NCBI GenBank assembly: GCA_030761205.1
Contig: JAULJL010000011.1
Location: forward strand, 12,452,501 to 12,516,500
DNA: 64,000 nucleotides
From: Fremontodendron californicum
Lineage: Eukaryota; Streptophyta; Magnoliopsida; Malvales; Malvaceae
Reading direction: 5' to 3'
The number at the start of each line of letters is the position of its first letter. Within the stretch, counting starts at the first letter, position 1. Below, piece by piece: positions 23,635 through 34,400 of the stretch. The translations under genes and the position numbers were made by a program. The notes beneath the pieces are model-generated. The model worked only from the letters and a program-made list of their open reading frames with translations, had not been told where the DNA came from and ran no database searches.

Positions 23635-26476
23635 TGTAAGACCCTCGTAAGTCAGATATCGACTCGAGTCTCTCTAAATGATTCATAGACGATGGATCAA
23701 GTTTATATATGCTTGTAGACAAAGCACACTACCATCTGGTCTTATTGTTATATTAATAATTTTTAGAATAAGGGGTTTAATCGGCTATATGAGAGATTTA
23801 ACCTTAAATTGACCGCGAGTCTGGAATCAAAATCGGGACAACGTAAAGTCTATAAAATTTGTTTTTTTCACTTCACATAGTGTGAAAATGTGATATATTA
23901 CTGGTCAGGATTATTGGAAAATCTAATCGGCACAAGACCGGTAAAATATGAACTAGGGGTATTTTGGTTATTTTACCCAAAATTTTATTTTTCGTTCGTA
24001 TATGGTACCAATAGAATCCGTGATCATAGAGGATCTCAATATGATGTTTAGATTGAAAATTTTGACATATTTTTTACTCGAAAAGTAAATTGGAAAGCGA
24101 ATACGCCTTTAATTAGCTTAAAAGAGTGAAAAACTGGAACTTGTCGCAGGAAGGTTCGAAAAAGGTTTTAAGTGAATAAATGGATTCATATGGACATAAA
24201 ATGATGTTAGAAAGCAGCTGGTGAAATCAGAAAGAGAATCGGAGCTAAAACCGAAAAAGTCTTAATACTTACCCGTAAACGATCCTGGGCTCGGATTTGA
24301 TGCTCGGGATATCGAAAAATTATGAAAACTTGCGTACTAGTGTAAAATGATATTTGAAACATATCCATATCAAGAAAAGTGAAAAATGAGCTTCCGAACG
24401 TAAAAATTTCATGTGGGCCCCATTTAGGCACTAAAAGACAAAAAATAGGCTAAAAAGGGTATTTTTGTCATTTGGCTTGGTAAATGGCCATAAAAATCAG
24501 CCAAGAAGCCCATGTTCAGCCATGACCTTCATTTTTTCATGCCTTAGGGGTTTTTCTTCGTCAACGTTGAGAAAACCTAACCAAAGTGAAGAAAACTCCA
24601 TAACCAAAAGCTTGTAAGCCTGATCTCTTCATTTCTACTCATCACCAAGCCAACAAAATACATAGTTATACTATCTAGAAGGTAGGGATTACTTATTTGG
24701 TATTAGTTTTTCAAGAAATCATGAGAAACTATGTGTTTTTCTTTATGGTCATTTTTTCCTTAGGTGGTTTCCAACATAGTCACCACCTTAAACCACCACC
24801 ATTGGTAGTCCTAAATTAACCTCTACATCTATTATTTTGGGTTTGTTGGTTGAAAAAAGTGGCTTGGAGTGAGAAATCTAAGCTTGGCCTAATTCACCAT
24901 GTTGGCCAACCACCTTGTGCTGCCACTTCCACCACCATCTGAGGCCACCGTTAGCTTTGCTAGGCTCGGCGGAGCAACTTTCCAGTTGATCGTTGCTCCG
25001 AATTTCCACCCGAGCTAGGTGTAAATATTATAATACTTAAATAGCTAAGCTACAAAATTTCGGATAGTAGCTAATTAGCTACAATTTGGATAGTATGATT
25101 GTTTCTAATTTATAAAATATTTATGAAATTACTATTTATGTACTAGGAGCACGGATTAGCTGAGTCCGTGGTTGGAAGAGTTTCGGAGCATGAGGAACCA
25201 ATTTCTCCCGCTTAGCGCACTGTGAGTAAATGTGTAGCGATAGACGTAGGATCGTTAGATTATGTTATGACATACTAACTGTGATTGTATGAATGTATGC
25301 CGAAGAATTTACCTTATGATATCGAGTTCTCGTAAAGACGTAATAAAAAGATCCAAGGAATGGACAAGTGATGATTATGTAATAATCTGGGATTATCGTA
25401 TGAGTGGTCGACCGTATGGCGCCATATTGTTCCTTGCTAGTATGCTTATTTAAATGCTATGTGATGCAGTTTATTGTAATGTTAAGCCATACCGGATTTA
25501 TAGGCTGCCATTGTGCCCTACCGGAATTGTAGGCTGCCATTGTGCCCTACCGGATTTCTAGGCTGCCATTGTGTGCTACTTGATTTGTAGGCTGCCATTG
25601 AGCCCTACGATTATGTTGGAGCCTTCGAGCCCTACTGGTTTTGTAGGAGCCTTCGTGTCTACCAGTTTTGTAAGAGCCTTCGTGCCCTACCGGTTTTGTA
25701 TGAGCCTTCAAGCCCTACTGGTATTGTAGGAGCCTACTTGCCCTACCAGTTTTGTAAGAGCCTTCGTGCCCTACCGATTTTGTAGGAGCCTTCGAGCCCT
25801 ACTGGTTTTGTAGGAGCCTTCATGTCTTACCAGTTTGTAAGAGTTTTGGAGCCCTACCGGTTTGTAGGAGTCTTCGGACCCTACCGGATGTTATAGTTGT
25901 TTGTGATGTTGGATAGAAACATCCAGGTGATATTAGTTAATATAACTTGTGTTTGCTCACTGGGTCCTCATGACTCACTCTTTAGTTATTTTTCTTTTTC
26001 AGATACTGATTGACCCGATCCCTCATCCAACCCACCGGCTCAGTTCGTGACACTAGTTGGTAAGCATGACATGTTGTTTTGATAAGTTGATCCGTTGCTT
26101 GATGGAGGAACCATGCACAGTCACCTACGAATGTTATATATTATTTTGTTTAAATATGTTGTATTATGTGTCATGCAATTACTCAGTCGGAGACCGATGT
26201 TGTTGTCTACATTTTTGGTATTGCATAAATATATGCATTGTGGTTCACTTTGTGCGTCTGCTGCGGGGCATTTCGGTTACTCCCTAGTTGGAGGTGTCTT
26301 AACCGGGATGTCATGTGTTATTATTATTGTGTTGCATGTTTTGCAGGTTCGGTAACCTCCCCTTATCGGGTAAGGTCATGCCGAAATTTCGTTAGGTAGA
26401 TGAATGGTTAAGGCTTTGGAGGCAAGGGTATATACTTGTCTCTGGCCGGTCACACTCCCGGATTCGGGATGTGACA
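23635..26476 (+). mobile_element. 5' LTR of the Tekay element
   Basis: 2842 bp, TGTAAGACCC to GATGTGACA. The first ~105 bases differ from the 3' LTR at four sites, so the pair is moderately old. A ~29-bp tandem repeat lies at 25485-25890. There is no internal gene. Confidence 0.95.
25485..25890. repeat. ~29-bp tandem repeat in the Tekay 5' LTR
   Basis: Two related unit types alternate around CCCTACCGG: first TTTGTAGGCTGCCATTGTG, then TTTTGTAGGAGCCTTCGTG. The first type gives way to the second part way through. The same two-part array is in the 3' LTR with different unit details. Confidence 0.88.
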
Positions 26477-26480
26477 AAGT

Positions 26481-26492
26481 TGGTATGAGAGC
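26481..26492 (+). other. Primer-binding site (tRNA-iMet type) of the Tekay element
   Basis: TGGTATGAGAGC lies four bases after the LTR end. It differs by one base from the usual TGGTATCAGAGC complement of initiator tRNA-Met. Confidence 0.88.
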
Positions 26493-26618
26493 ATTTTTTA
26501 GAGGTCAGTGACTGTTCACGTTTCCATCATGTAAAGGATCACTTGTTGGTTATATTGGCTAGTGTGGGGTTGTATTGATGAGGGTACCTAATGATTAAAT
26601 TTTTTTTCTCAGGTTATT

Positions 26619-27760
26619 ATGCTCTCGGTGCAGAGAACACGGGATAGGCAGAGGGGATGACCACCTAGGGTTCTCGATCAGGTCTCGACGGGACGTCTGA
26701 ATCCTGTAGCTGGAGATCGAGAGCAGACTACTGGATCTGCTAGGTGGTCAATAGTAAATGATAGGGTAGAACAGTTAGCTATTGAGATTGGTGAGATAAG
26801 TTAGGAGGTTAGGACCTTGATAGATTTACTAGTAGATCAGCGACAGCAGAGACAAGACCAGGCCCTTCCAGATCCTCCACGGCCACAGAATCCCCCTGAG
26901 GGACAGCAACCCGCCCAACAAGGGCCGTATTTCCCGATGACATTATATGAGTTTCGAAGGAAAAGCCACCAGTATTTTCTGGGATTGAGCTTGATTCAGA
27001 TCCACAGAACTTTGTGGATGTATGTGATCGGTTATGTGTGGCTCTCGGATGCTCACTAGTTAGAGCCGTGGAGTTGACTAGTTATCAGTTGACAAGGGTG
27101 GCCTATGAGTGGTATAAGACCCTATTGAGGAGCCGGCCAGCAGGTAGCCCTCCATTAGAATGGTCTGAGTTTTATAATGCTTTTATTGAGCGATTCATGC
27201 CTGAGAGTCTACGGGATGCAAAGGCTCGAGAGTTTGAGTTACTGAAACAGACTGAGGGCATGTCAGTGTTGGATTATGATACTAAGTTTAATCAGTTGGC
27301 GAAGTATACGCGACATATGGTGATGACTGATACTATGAAGGCCTAGCGGTTTGCTAATGGCCTCAGGGAGTACTTATTTAGGGCGGTACCAATGACAAGG
27401 ACCTCTACATACTCCGATGTTCTTGATGTAGCCTTGCGATTTGAGGCACTGGCTAAAGAAAGGCAGATTGACCATGAGCCTCAGAAGAAGGCCAGGACTG
27501 GGAGACAGGGTTTTAAGCAGTCTGGTGCAGGCGGATCAGGAGCACCTAGTGGTGCTTGTATAGTGGTCCGAGGACAGAACAGTCAGACTAGATCGGTTAC
27601 CCAGTCATCAGGTAACATTGGGAGATCAGGAGCTCCCCATTGTCAGAGTTGTGGTTATCCATATTTGGATGATGCGAAAGTCCTGATACTTGTTTCAGAT
27701 GTGGTCAGCCAGGGCATTTGTGCTGAATCCTCAAGACGCGTAGGCGTCAAATGCCGTCGT
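26619..27760 (+). pseudogene. gag: Degenerate Gag of the Tekay element
   Basis: The probable start is the ATG at 26619 (MLSVQRTRDRQRG), followed soon by TGA and TAG stops. Sequence is recognisable again from 26817. A frameshift near 26990 moves the Gag domain into the frame of 27014-27346 (YEWYKTLLRS, FIERFMPESLRDAKAREFE), which ends at a TAG. The C-terminal part continues at 27392. The zinc knuckle (CFRCGQPGH, about 27690-27720) is out of frame with the preceding sequence and loses its last cysteine spacing. The product would have been the capsid/nucleocapsid protein. Confidence 0.9.
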
Positions 27761-27779
27761 AACAGGTACGTTAAATATT

Positions 27780-28200
27780 TGTTCCAAGCAGGCTGTAGTA
27801 TTATTTGATTCGGGTGCTACGTACTCCTTTATATCCCCTTCCTTTGCTTCATGTTTGAACATGAATTACTATATGTTAGATGATCCGTTGATAGTGCTTA
27901 CTCAGGTAGGGGAGGTTTACCCTGTGAATAGGATATTGAAAAGGATGTGAAATACGGATCGAGGGTGAAATATTTTTTGGTAGATCTAATTGAAATTGAT
28001 ATACTTGAGTTTGATGTAATTTTGGGCATCGACTGGCTGTCTACCCATCATGCGGTATTGGATTGCCACAAGAAGATGGTAGTGTTGAAAATATTGGGTA
28101 AACATGTGTTGAGGTATCAAGGAGATCGTAGAACGACTTCGCCTTACTTGATCTCGGTAATTAGTGCCGGGAAACTGTTAGCGAAGGGTTGTCAAGGATT
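27780..28200 (+). pseudogene. Tekay retropepsin (protease) remnant
   Basis: The aspartic-protease active site is visible as LFDSGATYSFIS, with the catalytic Asp codon at 27807. A frameshift separates it from the downstream half, FDVILGIDWLSTHHA, which lies in the frame opened at 27947. In an intact element this domain processes the Gag-Pol polyprotein. Confidence 0.85.
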
Positions 28201-29134
28201 CTTGGCATATGTATATGATGCTGAGATGAAGTCTCAAGATTTGAGAGGGATTCCCGTGGTAGAGGATTTCCCTGATGTTTTTCCCGAGGACTTGCCAAGA
28301 CTTCCACCGGATAGGGAGATTGAGTTTTGCATAGATGTACCCTCGGGAACACAACCGATATCCATTCCTCCTAACCGTATGGCTCCGTTGGAGCTAAGTG
28401 AACTAAAGGTTCAGTTGCAGGATCTTCTTGATAAGGGCTTTATACGCCCGAGTACCTCTCCTTGGGGTGCTCCAATTTTATTTTTTAAGAAGAAGGATGG
28501 ATCGTTATGATTGTGTACTGATTACAGGCAGTTGAATAAAGTGACGACGAAGAATAAGTATTCATTGCCTAGGATCGATAATTTAATCGATCAGTTGCAG
28601 GGAGCTCAATGCTTTTCTAAGATAGATCTTAGATTGAGGTACCATCAGCTTCGCATCAAGGGGGAAGATATTCCCAAAACGGCCTTTCGCACTCGATATG
28701 GACATTATGAGTTTTTGGTTATGTCGTTTGGACTAAAGAATGCACCGACAGCGTTCATGGATTTGATGAATAGGGTGTTCAAGTCCTTCCTCGACCAGTT
28801 TGTGATTGTGTTCATCGATGATATCTTGGTGTATTCGCGAGGCGAGGATGAACATAGGGAACACCTCCGCATTTTCCTCGAGACTCTTCAAGCACACAAA
28901 CTGTTTGCCAAGTTCTCCAAGTGTGAGTTGTGGCTATCGAGTGTGAGTTTTCTTGGCCATATAGTTATGAAGGAAGGTATTTCTATGGATCCCAAGAAGA
29001 TTGAGGCAATACGAGACTGGGAGAGGCTGACTACAGTAACAGAGATCAGGAGTTTCTTAGGGTTAGTTGGATATTATAGGAGGTTCGTGGAGAACTTCTC
29101 GAGGATAGCCATACAACTAATGAGGTTAACATAA
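28201..29134 (+). pseudogene. pol: Tekay reverse transcriptase remnant
   Basis: The region begins with VEDFPDVFPEDLP and IEFCIDVPSGTQPI, continues through RPSTSPWGAPILFFKKKDGS, is cut by a TGA at 28508-28510 and resumes in frame with CTDYRQLNKVT. The catalytic motif is FIDD at 28811-28822 (Y/FXDD box), followed by SKCELW and SFLGH. A TAA at 29132 ends the frame after the thumb/connection region (FLGLVGYYRRFV). RT copies element RNA into cDNA using the tRNA primer. Confidence 0.95.
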
Positions 29135-29722
29135 AAGAATGTCAAGTTTTTTTGGTCAAATGAGTGCGAAAAGAGCTTCAATAAACTTAAGGAGCTCTTG
29201 ACTTCAGCACCAGTGTTAGCATTGCCAAATGAGATAGATGGCTTTGTGGTGTATTGTGATGCTTCTCTCATAGGTTTGGGCTGCGTATTAATGTAGAAGA
29301 ACAGGGTTATTGCTTATGCATCAAGACAGTTAAAACGGCATGAGTAGAATTATCCTACGCACGACTTGGAACTGGCAGCCATTATCTTCGCATTGAAGAT
29401 ATGGCGACACTATTTGTATGGCCGATCATGTGAGATTTATACAGACCACAAAAGTCTCAAGTATATATTTGATCAGCGATAGTGGAATTTGAGACAGAGG
29501 AGATGATTGGAATTACTCAAGGATTATGATTGTACCATCCTTTATCATCCTGGCAAAGCCAATGTTGTCGCAAATCCCTTGAATAGGAAGTCCATGGGTA
29601 GCTTAGCCCATGTAGCAGTACATAGGAGACATATGGTTCGGGAAGTGTGGAATTGCATCAATGATGGTGTGGTACTTAGTGTTACCGACACGGGGGAGAT
29701 GTTAGCCCATGTGGAAGTATGA
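29135..29722 (+). pseudogene. Tekay RNase H remnant
   Basis: Motifs run in one frame through repeated stops: VVYCDASLIGLGCVL (first catalytic Asp), HDLELAAIIFALKIWRHYL (Glu), YTDHKSLKY (Asp) and LKDYDCTILYHPGKANVVAN. Stops are TAG at 29294, 29345 and 29480, TGA at 29504, and TGA near 29720. RNase H removes RNA from the RNA-DNA hybrid. Confidence 0.9.
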
Positions 29723-30868
29723 TCATCATTGGTGGAGGAGGTAAAACGATTACAACATGATGATGATTTTTGCACAGGAAAGAAAGCCCAGGTTGGACAA
29801 TGATTGTTCGAGGAGTTTCGTATAGATGATGATGGAACTTTATGGTTACATGACCGTCTCGTGGTACCGTTGGCAGATGATATAAGGCATAGACTCCTCG
29901 AGACAGCTCATAGCTCATCCTACACTATACACCCTGGTTCCACCAAGATGTATCATGATCTACGAGCACATTATTGGTGGGAAGGCATGAAGAAGGATGT
30001 TGTGAACTTTGTGGCTAGATGTTTGGTGTGCCAACAGGTTAAGGTCGAACATCAGAAACCGCCAGGTACACTTCAGATCTTGGATGTCCCTGAATGGAAA
30101 TGGGACAAGATTACGATGGATTTACTCACGGGGTTGCCTAGATCAACCAAAGGATTCGACTCGATATAGGTGATTGTCGATAGATTGACCAAGTATGCAT
30201 GTTTCTTTGCTAGTGCGCACTAAATATACGTCAACCCAGTATGCTAGACTATATTTGGACCGGATGGTGCCTTTGCATGGAGTGTCTATTTCTATTGTGT
30301 CAGATAGAGGCACACAGTTCACATCGAGGTTTTGGGAATCATTTCAAAGGGCACTGGGTACTCAGTTGAGATTCAGTATCGCGTTCCATCCCCAAATCGA
30401 TGGTCAGTCTGAAAGGACCATCCAGACTTTAGAGGATATGCTTCGGGCATGTGTTTTAGATTTTGAGGGTAGCTGGGATCAGCACTTGTCTTTGATTGAG
30501 TTTGCATATAATAACAGTTATCAGAGTACCATACAGATGGCACCATATGAAGCATTGTATGGCCGAAAATGTAGATCTCCAGTGGGATGGTTCAAGATGG
30601 GTGATCGTCCATTATTAGGTCCGGATATGTTTCGGGATACATTAAGAAATATGGAGTTGATCCGTGATAAAATGCGAGCGACACAGAGTCAATAAAAGTC
30701 TTATGCCGATAATAGTCATCGGGAACTAGAGTTTGATGTAGGGGATCAAGAGTTCCTGAAAGTGTCTCCGTTTAAGGGTGTCATGAGATTCGGCAAGAGA
30801 GGAAAGCTGAGTCCAAGGTACATTGGACCGTTTGAGATACTTCGACGACATGGGCAGTACCATATGAG
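29723..30868 (+). pseudogene. Tekay integrase remnant
   Basis: The zinc-binding HHCC part is seen as HPGSTKMYHDLRAHYWW and CLVCQQVK (29930-30050). The DDE core carries Asp at 30119 (TMDLLTGLP), Asp at 30303 (SDRGTQFTS) and Glu at 30411 (GQSERTIQT). A TAG at 30167 and a one-base shift near 30195 interrupt it, and a TAA lies at 30693. The tail (GKRGKLSPRYIGPFEIL) continues past that stop. Integrase inserts the cDNA; the chromodomain that follows would steer targeting. Confidence 0.93.
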
Positions 30869-31159
30869 TTGGCCTTTCCTCCTGAGTTAGCTGTTGTACA
30901 CCTGGTATTTCATGTGTCGATGCTTCAAAAATACCTCCCCGATGAGTCCCATGTGTTGCAACTACAGGCGGTAGAGATAGACCCCCGCATGTCATATGTA
31001 GAAGAACCCATAGCCATAGTAGAACAGCAGGTACGGAAGCTACGATCGAAGGAGATTCCTTCGGTGAAGGTTGTATGGAATCATCATGGGAAAGCGGAAG
31101 ATACTTGGGAACTTGAAAGAGACATGAGAAGACAGTACCCCCAGTTATTCCGAGAGTAG
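30869..31159 (+). pseudogene. Tekay integrase C-terminus with chromodomain
   Basis: It opens with PPELAVVHLVFHVSMLQKYL, typical of chromovirus integrase tails, and ends with a chromodomain-like stretch (VRKLRSKEIPSVKVVW, EDTWELERDMRRQYPQLF). In chromoviruses this domain binds modified histones. A natural stop at 31157-31159 ends it. A frameshift just upstream (near 30865) separates it from the rest of integrase. Confidence 0.9.
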
Positions 31160-31242
31160 GTACATAACTCTTTAAACGAATTATTCAATAAGTTCACAAT
31201 TAGGAAAATTTGAGGACGAATTGTTTTTAAGGGTTGAAGAAT
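31160..31242 (+). other. Tekay 3' untranslated strip with polypurine tract
   Basis: It contains TTTGAGGACGAATTG, usual just upstream of Tekay 3' LTRs, then a weakened purine run AAGGGTTGAAGAAT (31229-31242) ending at the LTR. Confidence 0.75.
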
Positions 31243-34036
31243 TGTAAGACCCTCGTAAGTCAGAGATCGACTCGGGTCTCTTTAAATGATTCATAGACGA
31301 TGGATCAAGTTTATGTATGCTTGTAGACAAAGCACACTACCATCTGGCCTTATTGTTATATTAATAATTTTTAGAATCAAAGGTTTAATCGGCTATTTGA
31401 GAGATTTAGCCTTAAATTGACCACGAGTCTGGAATCAAAATCGGGACAACATAAAATCCATAAAATTTATTTTTTTTAACTTCACATAGTGTTAAAATGT
31501 GATATATTACTAATCAGGATTATTGTAAAATCTAATTGGCACAAAACCGATAAAATATGAGCTAGGGTATTTTGGTCATTTTATCCAAAATTTTATTTTT
31601 GGTTCGAATATGGTACCAATAGACTCCATGATCATAGAGGATCTCAATATGATGCTTAGATTGAAAATTTTGACATTTTTTTTACTCGAAAGGTAAATTG
31701 GAAAGCGAATACGCCTTTAATTAGCTTAAAAGAGTGAAAAATCGAAACTGGCCGCGAAAAGGTCCGAAAAAGGTTTTAAGTGAATAAATAGATTCATATG
31801 GACATAAAATGATGTTAGAAAATAGTTGGTGAAATCAGAATGAGAATCGAAGCTAAAACCGAAAAAGTCTTAATGCTGACCCGTAAACGATCAGGGGCTC
31901 GGACTTGATGCTCGGGATATTTGAAATGATATTTGAAACATATCCGTGTCATGAAAAAATGATGCTCGGGACTTGATGCTCGGGATACTTGATGCATGAA
32001 AAAATGAGCTTCCGAACGTAAAAATTTCATGTGGGCCCCATTTAGGCACTAAAAGATAAAAATGGGCTAAAAGGGGTATTTTTGTCATTTGGCTTGGTAA
32101 ATGGCCATAAAAATCAGCCAAAAGCCCATGTTCAACCGTGACCTTCATTTTTTCATGCCTTAGGGATTTTTCTTCTTCAACCTTGAGAAAACCTAACCAA
32201 AATGAAGAAAACTCCATAACCAAAAGCTTGTAAGCTTGATCTCTTGATTTCTACTCATCACCAAGCCAACAAAACACATAGTTTTACTATCTAGAAGGTA
32301 AGGATTACTTATTTGGTGTTAGTTTTTCAAGAAATCATGAGAAACTATGTGTTTCTCTTTATGGTCATTTTTGCCTTAGGTGGTTTCCAACATAGTCACC
32401 ACCTTAAACCACCACCATGGGTAATCCTGAATCAACCTCTACATCTATTATTTGGTGTTAGTTGATTGAAAAAGTGGCTTGGAGTGAGAAGTCTAAGCTT
32501 GGCCTAATTCACCATGTTGGCCAACCACCTTGTGCCGCCACTTCCACCACCATCCAAGGCCACCGTTAGCTTTGCTAGGCTCGGGGGAGCAACTTTCCAA
32601 TTGATCGTTGCTCCGAATTTCCACCCGAGCTAGGTGTAAATATTATAATACTTAAATAGCTAAGCTGCAAAATTTCGTATAGTAGCTAATTAGCTACAAT
32701 TTGGATAGTATGAATGTTTCTAATCTATGAAATATTTATGAAAATATTGTTTATGTACTAGGAGCGCGGATTAGCTGAGTCCGTGGTTGGAAGAGTTTTG
32801 GAGCACGAGGAACCAATTTCTCTCGCTTAGCGCACTGTGAGTAAACGTGTAGCGATAGACGTAGAATCGTTAGATTATGTTATGACATACTGACTGTGAT
32901 TGTATGAATGTATGTCGAAGAATTACCTTATGATATCGAGTTCTAGTAAAGACGTAAGAAAAAGGTCCAAGGAATGGACAAGTGATGATCATGTAATAAT
33001 CTGGGATTATCGTATGAGTGGTTGATCGTATGGCGCCACATTGTTCCTTGCTAGTATGCTTATTTAAATGCTATGTGATGCAGTTTATTGTAATGTTAAG
33101 CTATATCGAATTTGTAGGCTGCCATTGTGCCCTACCGGATTTGTAGGCTGCCATTGTGCCCTACCGGATTTGTAGTCTTCCATTGTGCCCTACCGTATTT
33201 GTAGGCTGCCATTGAGCCCTACTGATTATGTAAGAGCCTTCGAGCCCAACTGGTTTTGTAGGAGCCTTCGTGCCCTACCAGTTTTGTAGGAGCCTTCGTG
33301 CCCTACCGGTTTTGTAGGAGCCTTCGACCCATACTGGTTTTGTAGGAGCCTTCGTGCCCTACCGGTTTTGTAGGAGCCTTCGAGCCCTACTAGTTTTGTA
33401 GGAGCCTTCGTGCCTTACCAATTTTGTAAGAGCTTTCGAGCCCTACCGGTTTGTAGGAGTCTACGGACCCTACCGGATGTTATAGTTGTTTGTGATGTTG
33501 GATAGAAACATCCAGGTGATATTAGTTAATATAACTTGTGTTTGCTAACTGGGTCCTCATGACTCACTCTTTAGTTATTTTTCTTTTTCAGATACTGATT
33601 GACCCGGTCCCTCATCCACCCCGCTGTTCGTGACACTAGTTGGTGAGCATGATTCGTTGCTTGAAGAAGGAACCATGCATAGTCACCTAGGAATGTTATA
33701 TATTATTTTGTTTAAATATGTTGTATTATGTGTCATGCAATTACTCGGTCGGAGACAGATGTTGTTGTCTACATTTTTGGTATTGTATAAATATATGCAT
33801 TGTGGTTCACTTTGTGCGTCTTCTGCGGGGCATCTCGGTTACTCCCTAGTTGGAGGTGTCTTAACCGGGATGTCATGTGTTATTTTATTGTGTTGCATGT
33901 TTTGCAGGTTCCGTAACCCCCCTTATCGGGCGAGGTCATGCCAAAATTTCGTTAGGTAGATGAATGGTTAAGGCTTCAGAGGCAAGGGTATATACTTGTC
34001 TCTGGCCGGTCACACGTTCGGATTTGGGATGTGACA
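31243..34036 (+). mobile_element. 3' LTR of the Tekay element
   Basis: 2794 bp, TGTAAGACCC to GATGTGACA. It differs from the 5' LTR by point changes and small indels. An extra local duplication around the 'gatgctcgggat' motif lies at 31905-31995, and the ~29-bp array is at 33105-33475. Confidence 0.95.
33105..33475. repeat. ~29-bp tandem repeat in the Tekay 3' LTR
   Basis: Same two-part array as at 25485-25890 (GTAGGCTGCCATTGTG units, then GTAGGAGCCTTCGTG units), with independent substitutions. Confidence 0.88.
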
Positions 34037-34041
34037 CATAA
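34037..34041. repeat. Target-site duplication CATAA, right copy
   Basis: Exact repeat of 23630-23634 immediately after the 3' LTR. Confidence 0.93.
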
Positions 34042-34074
34042 TTAACAAGGCATGACAAGTATTGTATTATACAT

Positions 34075-34400
34075 GGCAAGAGAATGAATGACATGGCATT
34101 CTTGACATGGCAAACTCTAAATGACATGGCACATGGATGAATGACATGGCATATGAATGAATGAATGACATGGCATGCTTGACATGGAAAAATCTAAATG
34201 ATATGGCCAAAAGAATGAATGATATGGCATGCTTGACATGGTAATCTCTAAATGACATAGTACATGAATGAATGACATGGCATGCTTGACATGGAAAAAT
34301 CTAAATGATTTGGCCAAAAAAATGAATGATATGGCATGCTTGACATGGTAATCTCTAAATGACATGGCACATGAATGAATTACATGGCATGCTAAATGAC
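34075..34400. repeat. 107-bp repeat of gacatggc-type units in LTR D
   Basis: TGGCATGCTTGACATGG recurs at 34171 and 34278 with the same flanks (aaaaatctaaatga, atggtaatctctaaatgac). Short ATGACATGGC units fill the tract. Confidence 0.8.

Larger units (their letters stand above)
23635..34036 (+). mobile_element. Complete but dead Tekay-type chromovirus (Ty3/gypsy)
   Basis: A 10.4-kb element with two LTRs of about 2.8 kb starting TGTAAGACCC and ending TGTGACA, an initiator-Met-type PBS, gag, pol in the order protease-RT-RNase H-integrase, a C-terminal chromodomain, and 5-bp target duplications. Long LTRs and the chromodomain motif (KVVWNHH, EDTWELE) fit the Del/Tekay clade. Many stops, several of them TAG or TGA where CAG or CGA is expected, and several frameshifts make it non-autonomous. 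It lies in opposite orientation inside LTR D. Confidence 0.96.
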
